Origin: Bacillota bacterium
Lineage (GTDB): Bacteria > Bacillota > Clostridia > Clostridiales > Clostridiaceae
Direction: 5' to 3'
Assembly: GCA_023451395.1 (NCBI GenBank)
Contig: JAEXZL010000129.1
Span: 1 to 24,759 of the forward strand
Length of the DNA stretch: 24,759 bases
The notes beneath the pieces are model-generated. The model ran no database searches. It was given only the letters and a program-made list of their open reading frames with translations, and was not told the origin of the DNA. This document shows, in pieces, positions 14,253 to 21,661 of the stretch. Position 1 is the first letter of the stretch. Every line of letters begins with the position of its first letter. A program made the translations under genes and the position numbers.

Positions 14253-15416
14253 TTGTTTAAATATCATTGCCTAAATCCAATATCAGGAGTTGGGCTGGAA
14301 AAATTCACAGATATCTATGTAGAAACTAACGATGTAAAGGAAGCGGAAGGTATCCTTGTAAGAAGTGCAGCAATGCATGATATGGAATTACCGGAAAATC
14401 TTTTGGCAATTGCAAGAGCTGGTGCAGGTGTTAATAATATTCCCTTAGATAAATGTGCTCAAAAGGGTATTGTTGTCTTTAATACCCCAGGAGCCAATGC
14501 CAATGGTGTTAAAGAGCTTGTAATCGCAGGAATGCTCCTAGCCTCCAGAGATATTGTGGGAGGTATCAATTGGGCAGAGGCTAATAAGGATAATGATAAT
14601 ATAACCAAGGATGCAGAAAAAGAAAAAAAGAAATTTGCTGGAACTGAGATACAGTATAAAAAGCTTGGAATTATCGGTCTTGGCGCTATCGGAGTAAAGG
14701 TTGCTAATGCAGCAAAGAATTTAGGAATGGATGTATATGGCTACGACCCTTATTTATCAGTAGATGCTGCTTGGAACCTAAGCCGTAATGTAAAGCATGT
14801 GCTTAATGTGGAGGAAATCTATGAAAAATGTGACTTTATAACTATTCATGTTCCTCTTTTAGATTCCACAAAGGGAATGATAAATAAAGAAGCCATAAGT
14901 AAGATGAAAAACGGAGTAATTATCCTTAATTTCGCCAGAGATTTACTGGCAAAGGAAGAGGATATAATTGAGGGAATCCAATCAGGAAAGATTCACAAGT
15001 ACGTAACAGATTTTCCCAATCCAACCATAGCTGGCAAAAAGAACTGTTTAGTTATCCCTCATTTAGGGGCATCTACAGAAGAATCCGAGGATAACTGTGC
15101 TAAAATGGCTGTAAAAGAGCTTATGAATTACTTGGAAAACGGCAATATTACTAACAGTGTAAACTACCCTAACTGTGATATGGGTTTCTGCAATCAAGCT
15201 GGTCGTATTGCAATTTTCCACAAAAATATAGCTAATATGCTTACACAATTCACTTCAGTAATTGGTGCCAACGGTATCAATATAACTGACATGTTAAACA
15301 AGTCTAAGGGGGATGTGGCATACACAATAATTGATATAGATACTCCAGCAGATGAGGAATTAATTAAAAAATTAAAAGAAACCCCTGGAGTATTTAGAGT
15401 GAGAATTGTAAAATAG
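14253..15416 (+). CDS. serA: D-3-phosphoglycerate dehydrogenase, short form with C-terminal ACT domain
   Basis: SerA oxidises 3-phosphoglycerate to 3-phosphohydroxypyruvate with NAD+, the entry step to serine. The 387-residue protein has the substrate segment ARAGAGVNNI (54-63), the NAD-binding GLGAIG (142-147), R229 in NFARD and H270 in IPHLGAST. An ACT domain (about 316-387) is the likely site of serine feedback. Where many relatives have a catalytic Glu (DVFxxEP), this protein reads DFPNPT (253-258), so the usual acid is not obvious. The start is TTG at 14253, with AAGGA six bases before it; the ATG just upstream is out of frame and stops at once. It is the second gene after serC and is followed by a strong terminator. 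Confidence 0.93.
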   Translation: MFKYHCLNPISGVGLEKFTDIYVETNDVKEAEGILVRSAAMHDMELPENLLAIARAGAGVNNIPLDKCAQKGIVVFNTPGANANGVKELVIAGMLLASRDIVGGINWAEANKDNDNITKDAEKEKKKFAGTEIQYKKLGIIGLGAIGVKVANAAKNLGMDVYGYDPYLSVDAAWNLSRNVKHVLNVEEIYEKCDFITIHVPLLDSTKGMINKEAISKMKNGVIILNFARDLLAKEEDIIEGIQSGKIHKYVTDFPNPTIAGKKNCLVIPHLGASTEESEDNCAKMAVKELMNYLENGNITNSVNYPNCDMGFCNQAGRIAIFHKNIANMLTQFTSVIGANGINITDMLNKSKGDVAYTIIDIDTPADEELIKKLKETPGVFRVRIVK

Positions 15417-15445
15417 CCTAATTTAGCCTGAATATAAATAATTTC

Positions 15446-15480
15446 AATTAAAAAAACACCTTCTTGGTGTTTTTTTAATT
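15446..15480. terminator. terminator of serC-serA
   Basis: The stem CACC/GGTG (loop TTCTT) is extended by AATTAAAAAA paired with the T-run. It starts about 30 bases after the serA stop. It is symmetrical, so it could work in both directions. Confidence 0.9.
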
Positions 15481-15549
15481 ATTATTCATACTAATTATAA
15501 ACTTCATCTTTACCAATTAGTTTCCCTGTTTTTGTTACACACTTCAACA

Positions 15550-15570
15550 AATAACGCTATAATCGTTATT
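15550..15570 (+). promoter_or_regulatory. palindrome enclosing a -10 box before ymaF
   Basis: AATAACG (15550-15556) and CGTTATT (15564-15570) form a perfect inverted repeat with a seven-base centre that holds TATAAT (15558-15563). A match near -35 is poor (TTACAC at 15535-15540). A repressor bound here would cover the -10 box. The ymaF start is about 85 bases downstream. Confidence 0.5.
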
Positions 15571-15656
15571 AATTCTACTCAATTTAGTAACCTTATATCA
15601 TAATCATTCATATTCTATAGTAAATAAGACCTTCATCTTTTTAAGGGGGATTTACA

Positions 15657-16037
15657 ATGCATTCCAATGATAAAATAACTTATAAAGATACTGATAATTG
15701 TGACTACTATCCAAAGAAAAGTAAAAGCGGTCAAACTCATACCCATGAATATCTTGGCAGCACAAAAATAGCTGAAGCTCAGGAAGATCCTCACAATCAT
15801 CGTTTTGCTGGAGTAACCAGTGAAATCATTCCCAGCTATAATACCCATGTTCACCAGCTTTTAGGAAATTCTGATTTTTATGAAGATCACCATCATGAGG
15901 TTGGAGCTACTACAGGTCCAGCTGTGGACGTTGGTGGAGGTAAGCATATTCATCTTGTTACCGGATCAACAACCCTTGATGATGGACACGTTCATCAATT
16001 TACTTTTGCTACTCTTATTGATAATCCTATAGGCTAG
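15657..16037 (+). CDS. ymaF: YmaF family protein, histidine-rich
   Basis: The 126-residue soluble protein resembles B. subtilis YmaF, whose function is not established. It is built of repeated His-x-His units: HTHEYLGST (about 27-35), DPHNHRFAGVTSE (about 44-56), THVHQLLGNSD (about 63-73), HHHEVGATTG (about 78-87), HIHLVTGST (about 97-105) and GHVHQFTF (about 110-117). The motif recurs about every 15-20 residues, suggesting a repeated beta structure with clustered histidines that could bind metal; this is inference. There is no signal peptide. GGGGGA precedes the ATG. It is a single-gene unit with a possible operator on its promoter and a shared terminator. Confidence 0.85.
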   Translation: MHSNDKITYKDTDNCDYYPKKSKSGQTHTHEYLGSTKIAEAQEDPHNHRFAGVTSEIIPSYNTHVHQLLGNSDFYEDHHHEVGATTGPAVDVGGGKHIHLVTGSTTLDDGHVHQFTFATLIDNPIG

Positions 16038-16051
16038 AATAATATTAACAA

Positions 16052-16080
16052 AAAGAGCCGTTTTTAAAGAACGGCTCTTT
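16052..16080. terminator. bidirectional terminator between ymaF and the 525-residue protein gene
   Basis: AAAGAGCCGTT (16052-16062) pairs perfectly with AACGGCTCTTT (16070-16080). The minus strand continues with a better T-run than the plus strand. It separates convergent genes. Confidence 0.88.
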
Positions 16081-16134
16081 CTGTTAATACTATCATATAA
16101 TTTAACTTAACTCTTTTTTATAATATTATATAAA

Positions 16135-17712
16135 TCACCTTAATGAAGCATTTTTAATAGCTTTGGAGGTGTCCTCACAAAGAAGCTGAAGCATATCTCC
16201 ATTCCTAGCTAACATAATTTCTTCATTATCCTTTATAGATAGCTTATAAGCCTCTGTACCAGATATAATATACGCAAAGGTATTTCCATCTATCTCCGCA
16301 TATTTAATATCATCAATTTTTATAGTTATAGATAAATTCATAGATGAATTTCCATCCTTAGATACACCTAGCTTGGCCTTATAATTTTCAAGAGCCTCTC
16401 CTTGAGTTTCCCCGGTAGCAACTATTGAGTAATCCTGAAGCTTAACTATGGCATACATCTTTGTGAGACCACCAGAGTCCTTTAGAACCATTATATATGC
16501 AGCTTCATCATTTACATTGATTATGGATGGGAAGGAGGCTGTATACCGTAGATTTTGAACTTGTCCCTCTGCCGCACTCATGGCAGAATACTCCTCCGCT
16601 CCGTAAATATCATAATAATTAATGTTGCCAGTTCGGCTATTCATCAGTACAAAACCAATATTAGATTCATCGGAGGATACAGAGGTAACCCCAGTGAATA
16701 CCCAAATATCATTATCTAGAGACTTATATCCATAGTCTTCTGTAGTAACAACACAGCCAACTTTTGAGAATAACGAATTCCAAAAGCCATTTTTTAAAGT
16801 TCCGTACCAATCATACTGCTCTACCAGTAAGTCACCATCATATACCCTATCTACCCATTCTGGAACCTCTTCCAGGGAATATTTATTCATCTCACCAGTG
16901 ACAGGGTCTACTATAATAACCCCTCCTACATCCTTTGCCCCAAAAAGGCCTGCATTATAAACATAATAGGGAGAAATATAATAAGGCTTTTCTTCTTCAT
17001 CCAGTTCAAAATAATAACTGTTAATTATAACATCTTTATATCTACTATGAATGTGACGCTTTAAATCATGACTAAAGTAAGCACTGGGAACATATTTAAG
17101 AGGCTCAGCAAATTCTACATATTCAGCCTTCTGGGTAACAGGGTTTACTTTTATATAACCAGGAATTCCATCTTTTTTATTCTTCTCATATCTGAAAAAA
17201 TTCACGTATGCCAAAGGAGAAACTTTAAGAGGCTTGTTATTTACAGTAATGGTTGAATAGTATGAAGTTTCAAACTGGCTCACAAGGTTACTTAATGAAC
17301 CCATCTGCCTGTTTCCAATAATCATAGCACTTTCCGTATCCATTAAGGCTATATTAGATATTTCTTCCTCTTCCTTTATATCTACAAGGAAATCTCTGTC
17401 TTCAATTCTCCCCGCTGCAATAGAAGCATAGGTGGAAGAACGGAACATTTTTAAGCCAAAAAGGCTTCCTACAATAAAAACAAAGACTACTGCCCCTAAT
17501 GCTATTAAGGATATTAATACAACCTTATCCCCATTTTTATTAATTTTTCTACTACCAACACTTATAAGACTTCCCAGTATAAAAAGTATAAGCGTAGTTA
17601 TAATCATTACCCATAAAGAAAGGGAATGAAAACTTATGGCCGGTGATACCAAATAATTAAAAATAAGTGCATAAAGAACAGATGTAATAAAAGGTATAAT
17701 AATTTTTTTCAT
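16135..17712 (-). CDS. uncharacterised membrane protein, three N-terminal helices and large repeated domain
   Basis: I do not recognise the family. The 525-residue protein has three N-terminal membrane helices (about 4-24, 32-52, 63-88) and then a soluble region of about 435 residues. That region holds a similar motif three times: GYIKVNPVTQKAEYV (185-199), GVIIVDPVTGEMNKY (264-278) and GFVLMNSRTGNINYY (353-367). This strand, proline-turn, strand pattern recalls PepSY-like modules. Positive residues after helix 2 (SRKINKNGDK) suggest the soluble part lies outside the cell. AAGGAG precedes the ATG, and an extended -10 (TGA-TATAAT, 17751-17759) lies just upstream. It is a single-gene unit ending at a shared terminator. 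A role at the cell surface is plausible, no more. Confidence 0.75.
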   Translation of the reverse strand: MKKIIIPFITSVLYALIFNYLVSPAISFHSLSLWVMIITTLILFILGSLISVGSRKINKNGDKVVLISLIALGAVVFVFIVGSLFGLKMFRSSTYASIAAGRIEDRDFLVDIKEEEEISNIALMDTESAMIIGNRQMGSLSNLVSQFETSYYSTITVNNKPLKVSPLAYVNFFRYEKNKKDGIPGYIKVNPVTQKAEYVEFAEPLKYVPSAYFSHDLKRHIHSRYKDVIINSYYFELDEEEKPYYISPYYVYNAGLFGAKDVGGVIIVDPVTGEMNKYSLEEVPEWVDRVYDGDLLVEQYDWYGTLKNGFWNSLFSKVGCVVTTEDYGYKSLDNDIWVFTGVTSVSSDESNIGFVLMNSRTGNINYYDIYGAEEYSAMSAAEGQVQNLRYTASFPSIINVNDEAAYIMVLKDSGGLTKMYAIVKLQDYSIVATGETQGEALENYKAKLGVSKDGNSSMNLSITIKIDDIKYAEIDGNTFAYIISGTEAYKLSIKDNEEIMLARNGDMLQLLCEDTSKAIKNASLR

Positions 17713-17750
17713 ATAAAAACTCCTTATGTAAATTATTAGTTCAACAGCTT

Positions 17751-17759
17751 ATTATATCA
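17751..17759 (-). promoter_or_regulatory. extended -10 promoter of the 525-residue protein gene
   Basis: Minus strand: TGA directly before TATAAT (17751-17756). No good -35 is seen. Transcription would start near 17744, about 32 bases before the ATG. Confidence 0.5.
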
Positions 17760-17797
17760 CCTTTCAAATGTTAATAATAACATATTCCTGCAATATT

Positions 17798-18313
17798 TTA
17801 CTTTTCCTCCACTGCCTCCTTATCCCTAAGGATATCTAAAAGTCTTTTACAGGCTAGCTGCTGAGAATAGCTAGCAACAGCCATAGAAAGGGCAGCTTTT
17901 GATAGCTCTTCCCTATTCATATCTTCCGGAAGCTTATCAGATATGCCTGTAAGCTCTGAGTCCAGAAGCTCTCCTATTTCCTTATAAAAATCACTTATAT
18001 CTCTGTTACCAATACACTCCTCTAATAGCGTCTTCGTATCCTTTACCTGAAGTACCTGCTTCAGCATACAAATGGCTGTTAAATATGCTATATGATCTCT
18101 GTAATATCTCTTCCCCTCGGCCCTGGGAAGAAGACCTTCCTTAATATAATTATTTACCATTGCAGGAGTTAAGCGCTCTCCTTCACTAAAATCAATAAGC
18201 TGCCTTGACATATATGATACTACTTGGTCCATGTATAAAGATATGTCAGGAAGCATATCCCACTGTACTGGTCGATCACCTTTCATCTTTTCTTTTAATT
18301 TTTCAAGTTCCAA
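17798..18313 (-). CDS. DUF1836 domain protein, probable regulator
   Basis: The protein of about 171 residues fits DUF1836. The N-terminal half contains a helix-turn-helix-like stretch resembling MerR heads: LTPAMVNNYIKEGLLPRAEGKRYY (about 48-71) is the 'turn on a second helix, then KRYYRDHI' pattern. The rest is helical with no cysteine cluster or known ligand site. A DNA-binding role is inferred. The start is set at TTG 18313, seven bases after GGAGGGG; GTG at 18319 is too close to the site. Its promoter is clean and faces away from the SGNH hydrolase gene. The next gene downstream has its own promoter. Confidence 0.75.
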   Translation of the reverse strand: MELEKLKEKMKGDRPVQWDMLPDISLYMDQVVSYMSRQLIDFSEGERLTPAMVNNYIKEGLLPRAEGKRYYRDHIAYLTAICMLKQVLQVKDTKTLLEECIGNRDISDFYKEIGELLDSELTGISDKLPEDMNREELSKAALSMAVASYSQQLACKRLLDILRDKEAVEEK

Positions 18314-18346
18314 GAACACCCCTCCATGCTTAATATAATTACTGAT

Positions 18347-18375
18347 ATTATATCATTCGTATACTGCTATTACAA
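18347..18375 (-). promoter_or_regulatory. sigma-A promoter of the DUF1836 gene
   Basis: Minus strand: TTGTAA (18370-18375), 17 bases, TATAAT (18347-18352). The start would be near 18340. Confidence 0.75.
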
Positions 18376-18403
18376 ACAATGATATAAAGTTTAATTAACC
18401 CCC

Positions 18404-18432
18404 TTGATATTTTTATAATTACGTAATATAAT
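18404..18432 (+). promoter_or_regulatory. sigma-A promoter of the SGNH hydrolase gene
   Basis: TTGATA (18404-18409), 17 bases, TATAAT (18427-18432). It is back to back with the DUF1836 promoter, the -35 boxes being 28 bases apart, so one bound protein could affect both. Confidence 0.8.
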
Positions 18433-18479
18433 ATTAATTATTAGATTGTGTAATATTCATAATTACTAGGAGGTGTCTT

Positions 18480-19160
18480 ATGAATAGTTCAATATGTGTT
18501 TTTGGTGATTCCATAGCTAAGGGTGTTATCTTTGATACTGTAAGACAGCGCTATTCCTTTTTAAAAAATTGCTTTATAAATCTTTTTTCTGACAGCTGCA
18601 AAATTCAAGTTGATAATTATTCTAAATTTGGGTGTACTATAGAAAAAGGACTTAAAATATTAGAAAAGCATGAGGACTCTCTTAGCTCCTATGATTATGT
18701 ATTGCTGGAATTTGGAGGTAATGACTGCAACTTTAATTGGTCGGAAATATCTAAATCTCCTTATACAGAGCATAATCCTCAAACCCCTGTTGATAAATTT
18801 AAAGATTTTTACTCTGCTATGATAGATCAGATAATATCCTTTGGTGGTAGGCCATTAATGCTTAATCTTCCTCCCCTTGATGCAAAGAAGTTTTTCAACT
18901 GGGTTTCTCAAGGGAACAGTGCTGAAAATATACTTCACTGGCTTGGGGATGTTGATCATATTTTCCGCTGGCACGAAAACTACAATAATGCAGTTTGTAA
19001 CCTAGCTAATAACAAGAACATACCCATTATTGATATACGTAGCATCTTTTTAAATAACCCTGACTTTGATAAGCTCATCTGCGAAGATGGTATGCATCCA
19101 AGCAGTCTAGGTCATCAACTTATATATAAAAAAATAAAAACCTCTATATCAGAGGTATAA
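18480..19160 (+). CDS. SGNH/GDSL-family hydrolase
   Basis: The 226-residue protein has the four-block layout of SGNH esterases: block I FGDSIAKG with nucleophile S11, a block II Gly in FGCTIEKG (about 50-57), block III GGND (79-82) and block V DGMHPS with D203 and H206. It has no signal peptide, so it acts in the cytoplasm. Family members deacylate lipids, sugars or other esters; the substrate cannot be predicted. AGGAGG precedes the ATG, and the promoter and terminator are clear, so it stands alone. The divergent DUF1836 gene could regulate it. Confidence 0.88.
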   Translation: MNSSICVFGDSIAKGVIFDTVRQRYSFLKNCFINLFSDSCKIQVDNYSKFGCTIEKGLKILEKHEDSLSSYDYVLLEFGGNDCNFNWSEISKSPYTEHNPQTPVDKFKDFYSAMIDQIISFGGRPLMLNLPPLDAKKFFNWVSQGNSAENILHWLGDVDHIFRWHENYNNAVCNLANNKNIPIIDIRSIFLNNPDFDKLICEDGMHPSSLGHQLIYKKIKTSISEV

Positions 19161-19180
19161 AAGCTTATATTAAAGTACAA

Positions 19181-19225
19181 AAATAGCAATAGCTAGGGCT
19201 TAATCCCCACTATTGCTATTTTTAT
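19181..19225 (+). terminator. terminator of the SGNH hydrolase gene
   Basis: AAATAGCAATAG (19181-19192) pairs with CTATTGCTATTT (19210-19221), followed by more T. It also lies downstream of the convergent pyruvate kinase gene and could serve it weakly. Confidence 0.85.
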
Positions 19226-19263
19226 TTGAAATACTTTATAAAAAAAGATATAATATTTTTCAT

Positions 19264-20268
19264 TTATTTTCTATCTAATGAATTAATATATAATCTAGCT
19301 TCTTCCGAAGTATTAACTAGATATTCCATAGCTTTAATAGGATATTTTCCAACAGCTGTTTCCCCTGTTAACATAACCGATGAGGCTCCATCTAGTATAG
19401 CATTATAAATATCCATAACCTCAGCCCTGGTTGGTACTGATTTTTCTATCATAGAATTGAGCATCTGAGTTACAACCATAAAGGGCTTTCCTTTTTCACT
19501 GCAAAGTTCTGCAATACTCTTTTGAACTCCTGGAAGCTTATAAAGAGGCATGGAATTTCCTAAGTCCCCTCTAGCAATAACAATTTCATCACAGTAATCA
19601 AGAAGCTCTGGAAGTATATTAACTCCTTTTATATTTTCAATCTTTGCAAAGACTTTTATACTATCATTACCTGTTTCCTTTAATGCATCCTTAAGGGTTA
19701 TCAAATCTTCTCTACTTCGTACAAAGGGAAGCATAACTCCTGTGACCCCAAAATCTCCTGCTAAGGCAATGTTTTTATAGTCATTTGCTGTTAAAGTTGG
19801 CAGCTTAATATCTGCTTCTGGTATAGCAATGCTCTTTCTTGATTTTAATAATCCTCCCCTATCAACTCTACAGTGTATCCCTTCTTTTATCCTTTTTAAA
19901 ACTCTAAGAGCTATCATCCCATCATCTAGTAAAATCTCCTGATCCACTTTTAACTCCTGAAGAACTATCTTAGGAAATTTTATAGGTCCCTTTCCCAAAA
20001 TAATTTCATCCCCATTTTCTAAAAGAATAGGACTTGAAAGATTGCCAATTCTAAGCTCTGGTCCCTCCAAATCAATTAGTAGCTGTGGCTTCCCTTCTAT
20101 TGATTTTGCAGCTGTATAAAAATTTTTAATTCCTTTAGTACAATCCTTGAGATTACCATGGGAAAGATTTATCCTAAGACCAGTCATTCCTGCCTGAAAG
20201 AGCCCTGTCAAAATCTCAGCACTATCACAGGAGGGTCCGAGTGTTCCATAATAATTAATCTTTTTCAT
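19264..20268 (-). CDS. pyruvate kinase-like protein lacking the C-terminal domain
   Basis: The 334-residue protein covers the catalytic barrel and B domain of pyruvate kinase (phosphoenolpyruvate plus ADP to pyruvate plus ATP) but stops where the C-terminal regulatory domain would begin; normal enzymes have 470-590 residues. Key residues are present: R32 and N34 in LRINLSHG, K209 and E211 in AKIEN, D235 in ARGDLG, T267 in VTQML, and the GETAVGKYP end of the barrel. Differences include DLEGPELR (66-73) where DTKGPEIR is usual, and GNSMP after ARGDL where GVExP is common. AAAGGA precedes the ATG. No frameshift continues the gene, so this looks like a natural short form and perhaps a second, specialised enzyme. 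Activity is likely but not shown. Confidence 0.82.
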   Translation of the reverse strand: MKKINYYGTLGPSCDSAEILTGLFQAGMTGLRINLSHGNLKDCTKGIKNFYTAAKSIEGKPQLLIDLEGPELRIGNLSSPILLENGDEIILGKGPIKFPKIVLQELKVDQEILLDDGMIALRVLKRIKEGIHCRVDRGGLLKSRKSIAIPEADIKLPTLTANDYKNIALAGDFGVTGVMLPFVRSREDLITLKDALKETGNDSIKVFAKIENIKGVNILPELLDYCDEIVIARGDLGNSMPLYKLPGVQKSIAELCSEKGKPFMVVTQMLNSMIEKSVPTRAEVMDIYNAILDGASSVMLTGETAVGKYPIKAMEYLVNTSEEARLYINSLDRK

Positions 20269-20501
20269 TATGTTATCCTTTCAGTATATAATATTAATTA
20301 TAAATTATCTCTTGAAAGTCTTCATAAAAATAAAATATTCTCTTTATTAGCATTATGGAGTAATAAGCAGCTTTTATTATTATAAGATGAAGCTTTCATA
20401 CCTACATTAATTATACTATATTTAACAGCATATTTTATATGAAGGCAATATGATATAATTATTATAAAATACTAAAATTTTCACCTTTGAAAGGAGATTG
20501 A

Positions 20502-20522
20502 CTCGACCTTTGATTTTTCGAG
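20502..20522 (+). promoter_or_regulatory. small stem overlapping the ribosome site of the 3D-domain gene
   Basis: CTCGA (20502-20506) pairs with TCGAG (20518-20522), covering the start of the GAGGA ribosome site used by the ATG at 20533. Just upstream is a second Shine-Dalgarno-like AAAGGAG that can pair with CCTTT on either side. The rest of 20269-20480 is AT-rich with no supported feature; a TATAAT occurs near 20453 without a good -35. Confidence 0.35.
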
Positions 20523-20532
20523 GAATTAATTT

Positions 20533-21633
20533 ATGAATAAAAGACTTATTGCAATAGTTCTCGCATCCCTTCTAGTTTTTGTACAAGGATTCATTGCCTA
20601 TGCTGATCCTTCTAAAGACAGTGAGCAATTGATAAAAATCAATGATAAATACCAAACTACTAAACAAGAGGTAACAGAACTAGAGAATGATATTTTTAAA
20701 TTAAACTCAGATATTAGTAATATCAAGCAAGCCATACAAGCAAATAGTAATGAAGTAGCCTCCTTAGAGGAAACTATCACTAAAACAAAGATAAGTATTG
20801 ATTCTACCAAGGAAGAGTTAAAAAGTAAGCAAGGACAGTACGAAAGTAAGATGAGGCATTTATACAAAATAGGTGGACAAGCCTCCTATCTTTATATTTT
20901 GCTTGACTCAGCCAGCTTTAGTGATTTCATAAGCAAGTTTAAAGCACTTTCAAGGCTCATGGATCTGGATAAGAATACCATAGCCGGCTACAATTCCAAG
21001 AAAAAAGAGCTTAATAGCTATATAGCTGAGCTGGATATGAAGCTACAAGATGTTAAAAATTTAAAGAATGAAAATGAAAGCAAGCTGGCGGCCTTAGAAG
21101 AGAAAAAGAGTTATCAGAATACCTTACTAAATGATATTAATGATAAATTAAAAGAACTGGAAGAGCTACAAGCATCCCAAAACCCTCCTTTGAAGCCTGA
21201 TACCCTCACTCCAAAGGAAGATGTTGCTCAAGGAGAAGATACTAAAAAAGAACCACCCAAAAATGAAGAAGATGATAAAAAAGAACCACCTAAAGAAGAG
21301 GAAGATATTAAAACTCCTGAAGCAGGCTCAGAAAATGGTTTAGTAAGCCTTGGTGTGTTTAAACTAACAGGCTATTGCCCCTGCGAAATATGCAGCGGTA
21401 AATGGGCCAATGGTCCTACTTCTACTGGTACTATGCCTAAAGCAGACCATACTATCTCTGTAGACCCTAAAATACTACCTTTTGGTTCAGTAGTTATTAT
21501 TAATGGTAAAGAATATGTGGCAGAAGACTCCGGTGGCGGCGTGAAGAATTACCATATCGACATCTTCTATAATACCCATGCTGAAGCACTTGCCTCTTCG
21601 GTAAAGTATGCTGAAGTATTTATGAAAAAATAG
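20533..21633 (+). CDS. secreted coiled-coil protein with C-terminal 3D domain
   Basis: The 366-residue protein starts with a signal peptide (about 1-24, cleavage near AYA-DPS). A long coiled coil follows (about 28-215), similar to the N-terminal part of PcsB/CwlO wall proteins, then a Pro/Glu/Lys-rich linker (216-268) and a 3D domain (270-366). The three Asp that name that domain are D311 in SVDP, D332 in AEDSGG and D343 in HIDIF. The domain is a double-psi barrel related to lytic transglycosylases, so peptidoglycan binding or cleavage outside the cell is likely. CPCEIC (282-287) could bind metal or form a disulfide, though similar cysteines occur in relatives. A GNAT gene begins 28 bases after the stop. 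Confidence 0.88.
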   Translation: MNKRLIAIVLASLLVFVQGFIAYADPSKDSEQLIKINDKYQTTKQEVTELENDIFKLNSDISNIKQAIQANSNEVASLEETITKTKISIDSTKEELKSKQGQYESKMRHLYKIGGQASYLYILLDSASFSDFISKFKALSRLMDLDKNTIAGYNSKKKELNSYIAELDMKLQDVKNLKNENESKLAALEEKKSYQNTLLNDINDKLKELEELQASQNPPLKPDTLTPKEDVAQGEDTKKEPPKNEEDDKKEPPKEEEDIKTPEAGSENGLVSLGVFKLTGYCPCEICSGKWANGPTSTGTMPKADHTISVDPKILPFGSVVIINGKEYVAEDSGGGVKNYHIDIFYNTHAEALASSVKYAEVFMKK

Positions 21634-21661
21634 TTCCTAAAGAGGAATATCGGAGAAGAAA

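Noticed and set aside
15063..15248. Minus-strand frame inside the SerA ACT region
   Set aside because: Shadow of serA with no independent support.
15633..15854. Minus-strand hydrophobic frame over ymaF
   Set aside because: Its hydrophobicity comes from reading the His/Asp-rich ymaF codons backwards. ymaF has the ribosome site and family match.
20158..20385. Plus-strand frame at the pyruvate kinase start
   Set aside because: Antisense to the conserved start of the kinase and without ribosome site.
20598..20867. Minus-strand frame within the coiled-coil region of the 3D-domain gene
   Set aside because: A Lys/Glu-rich coiled coil reads as Leu/Phe/Ser on the other strand, a common artefact.
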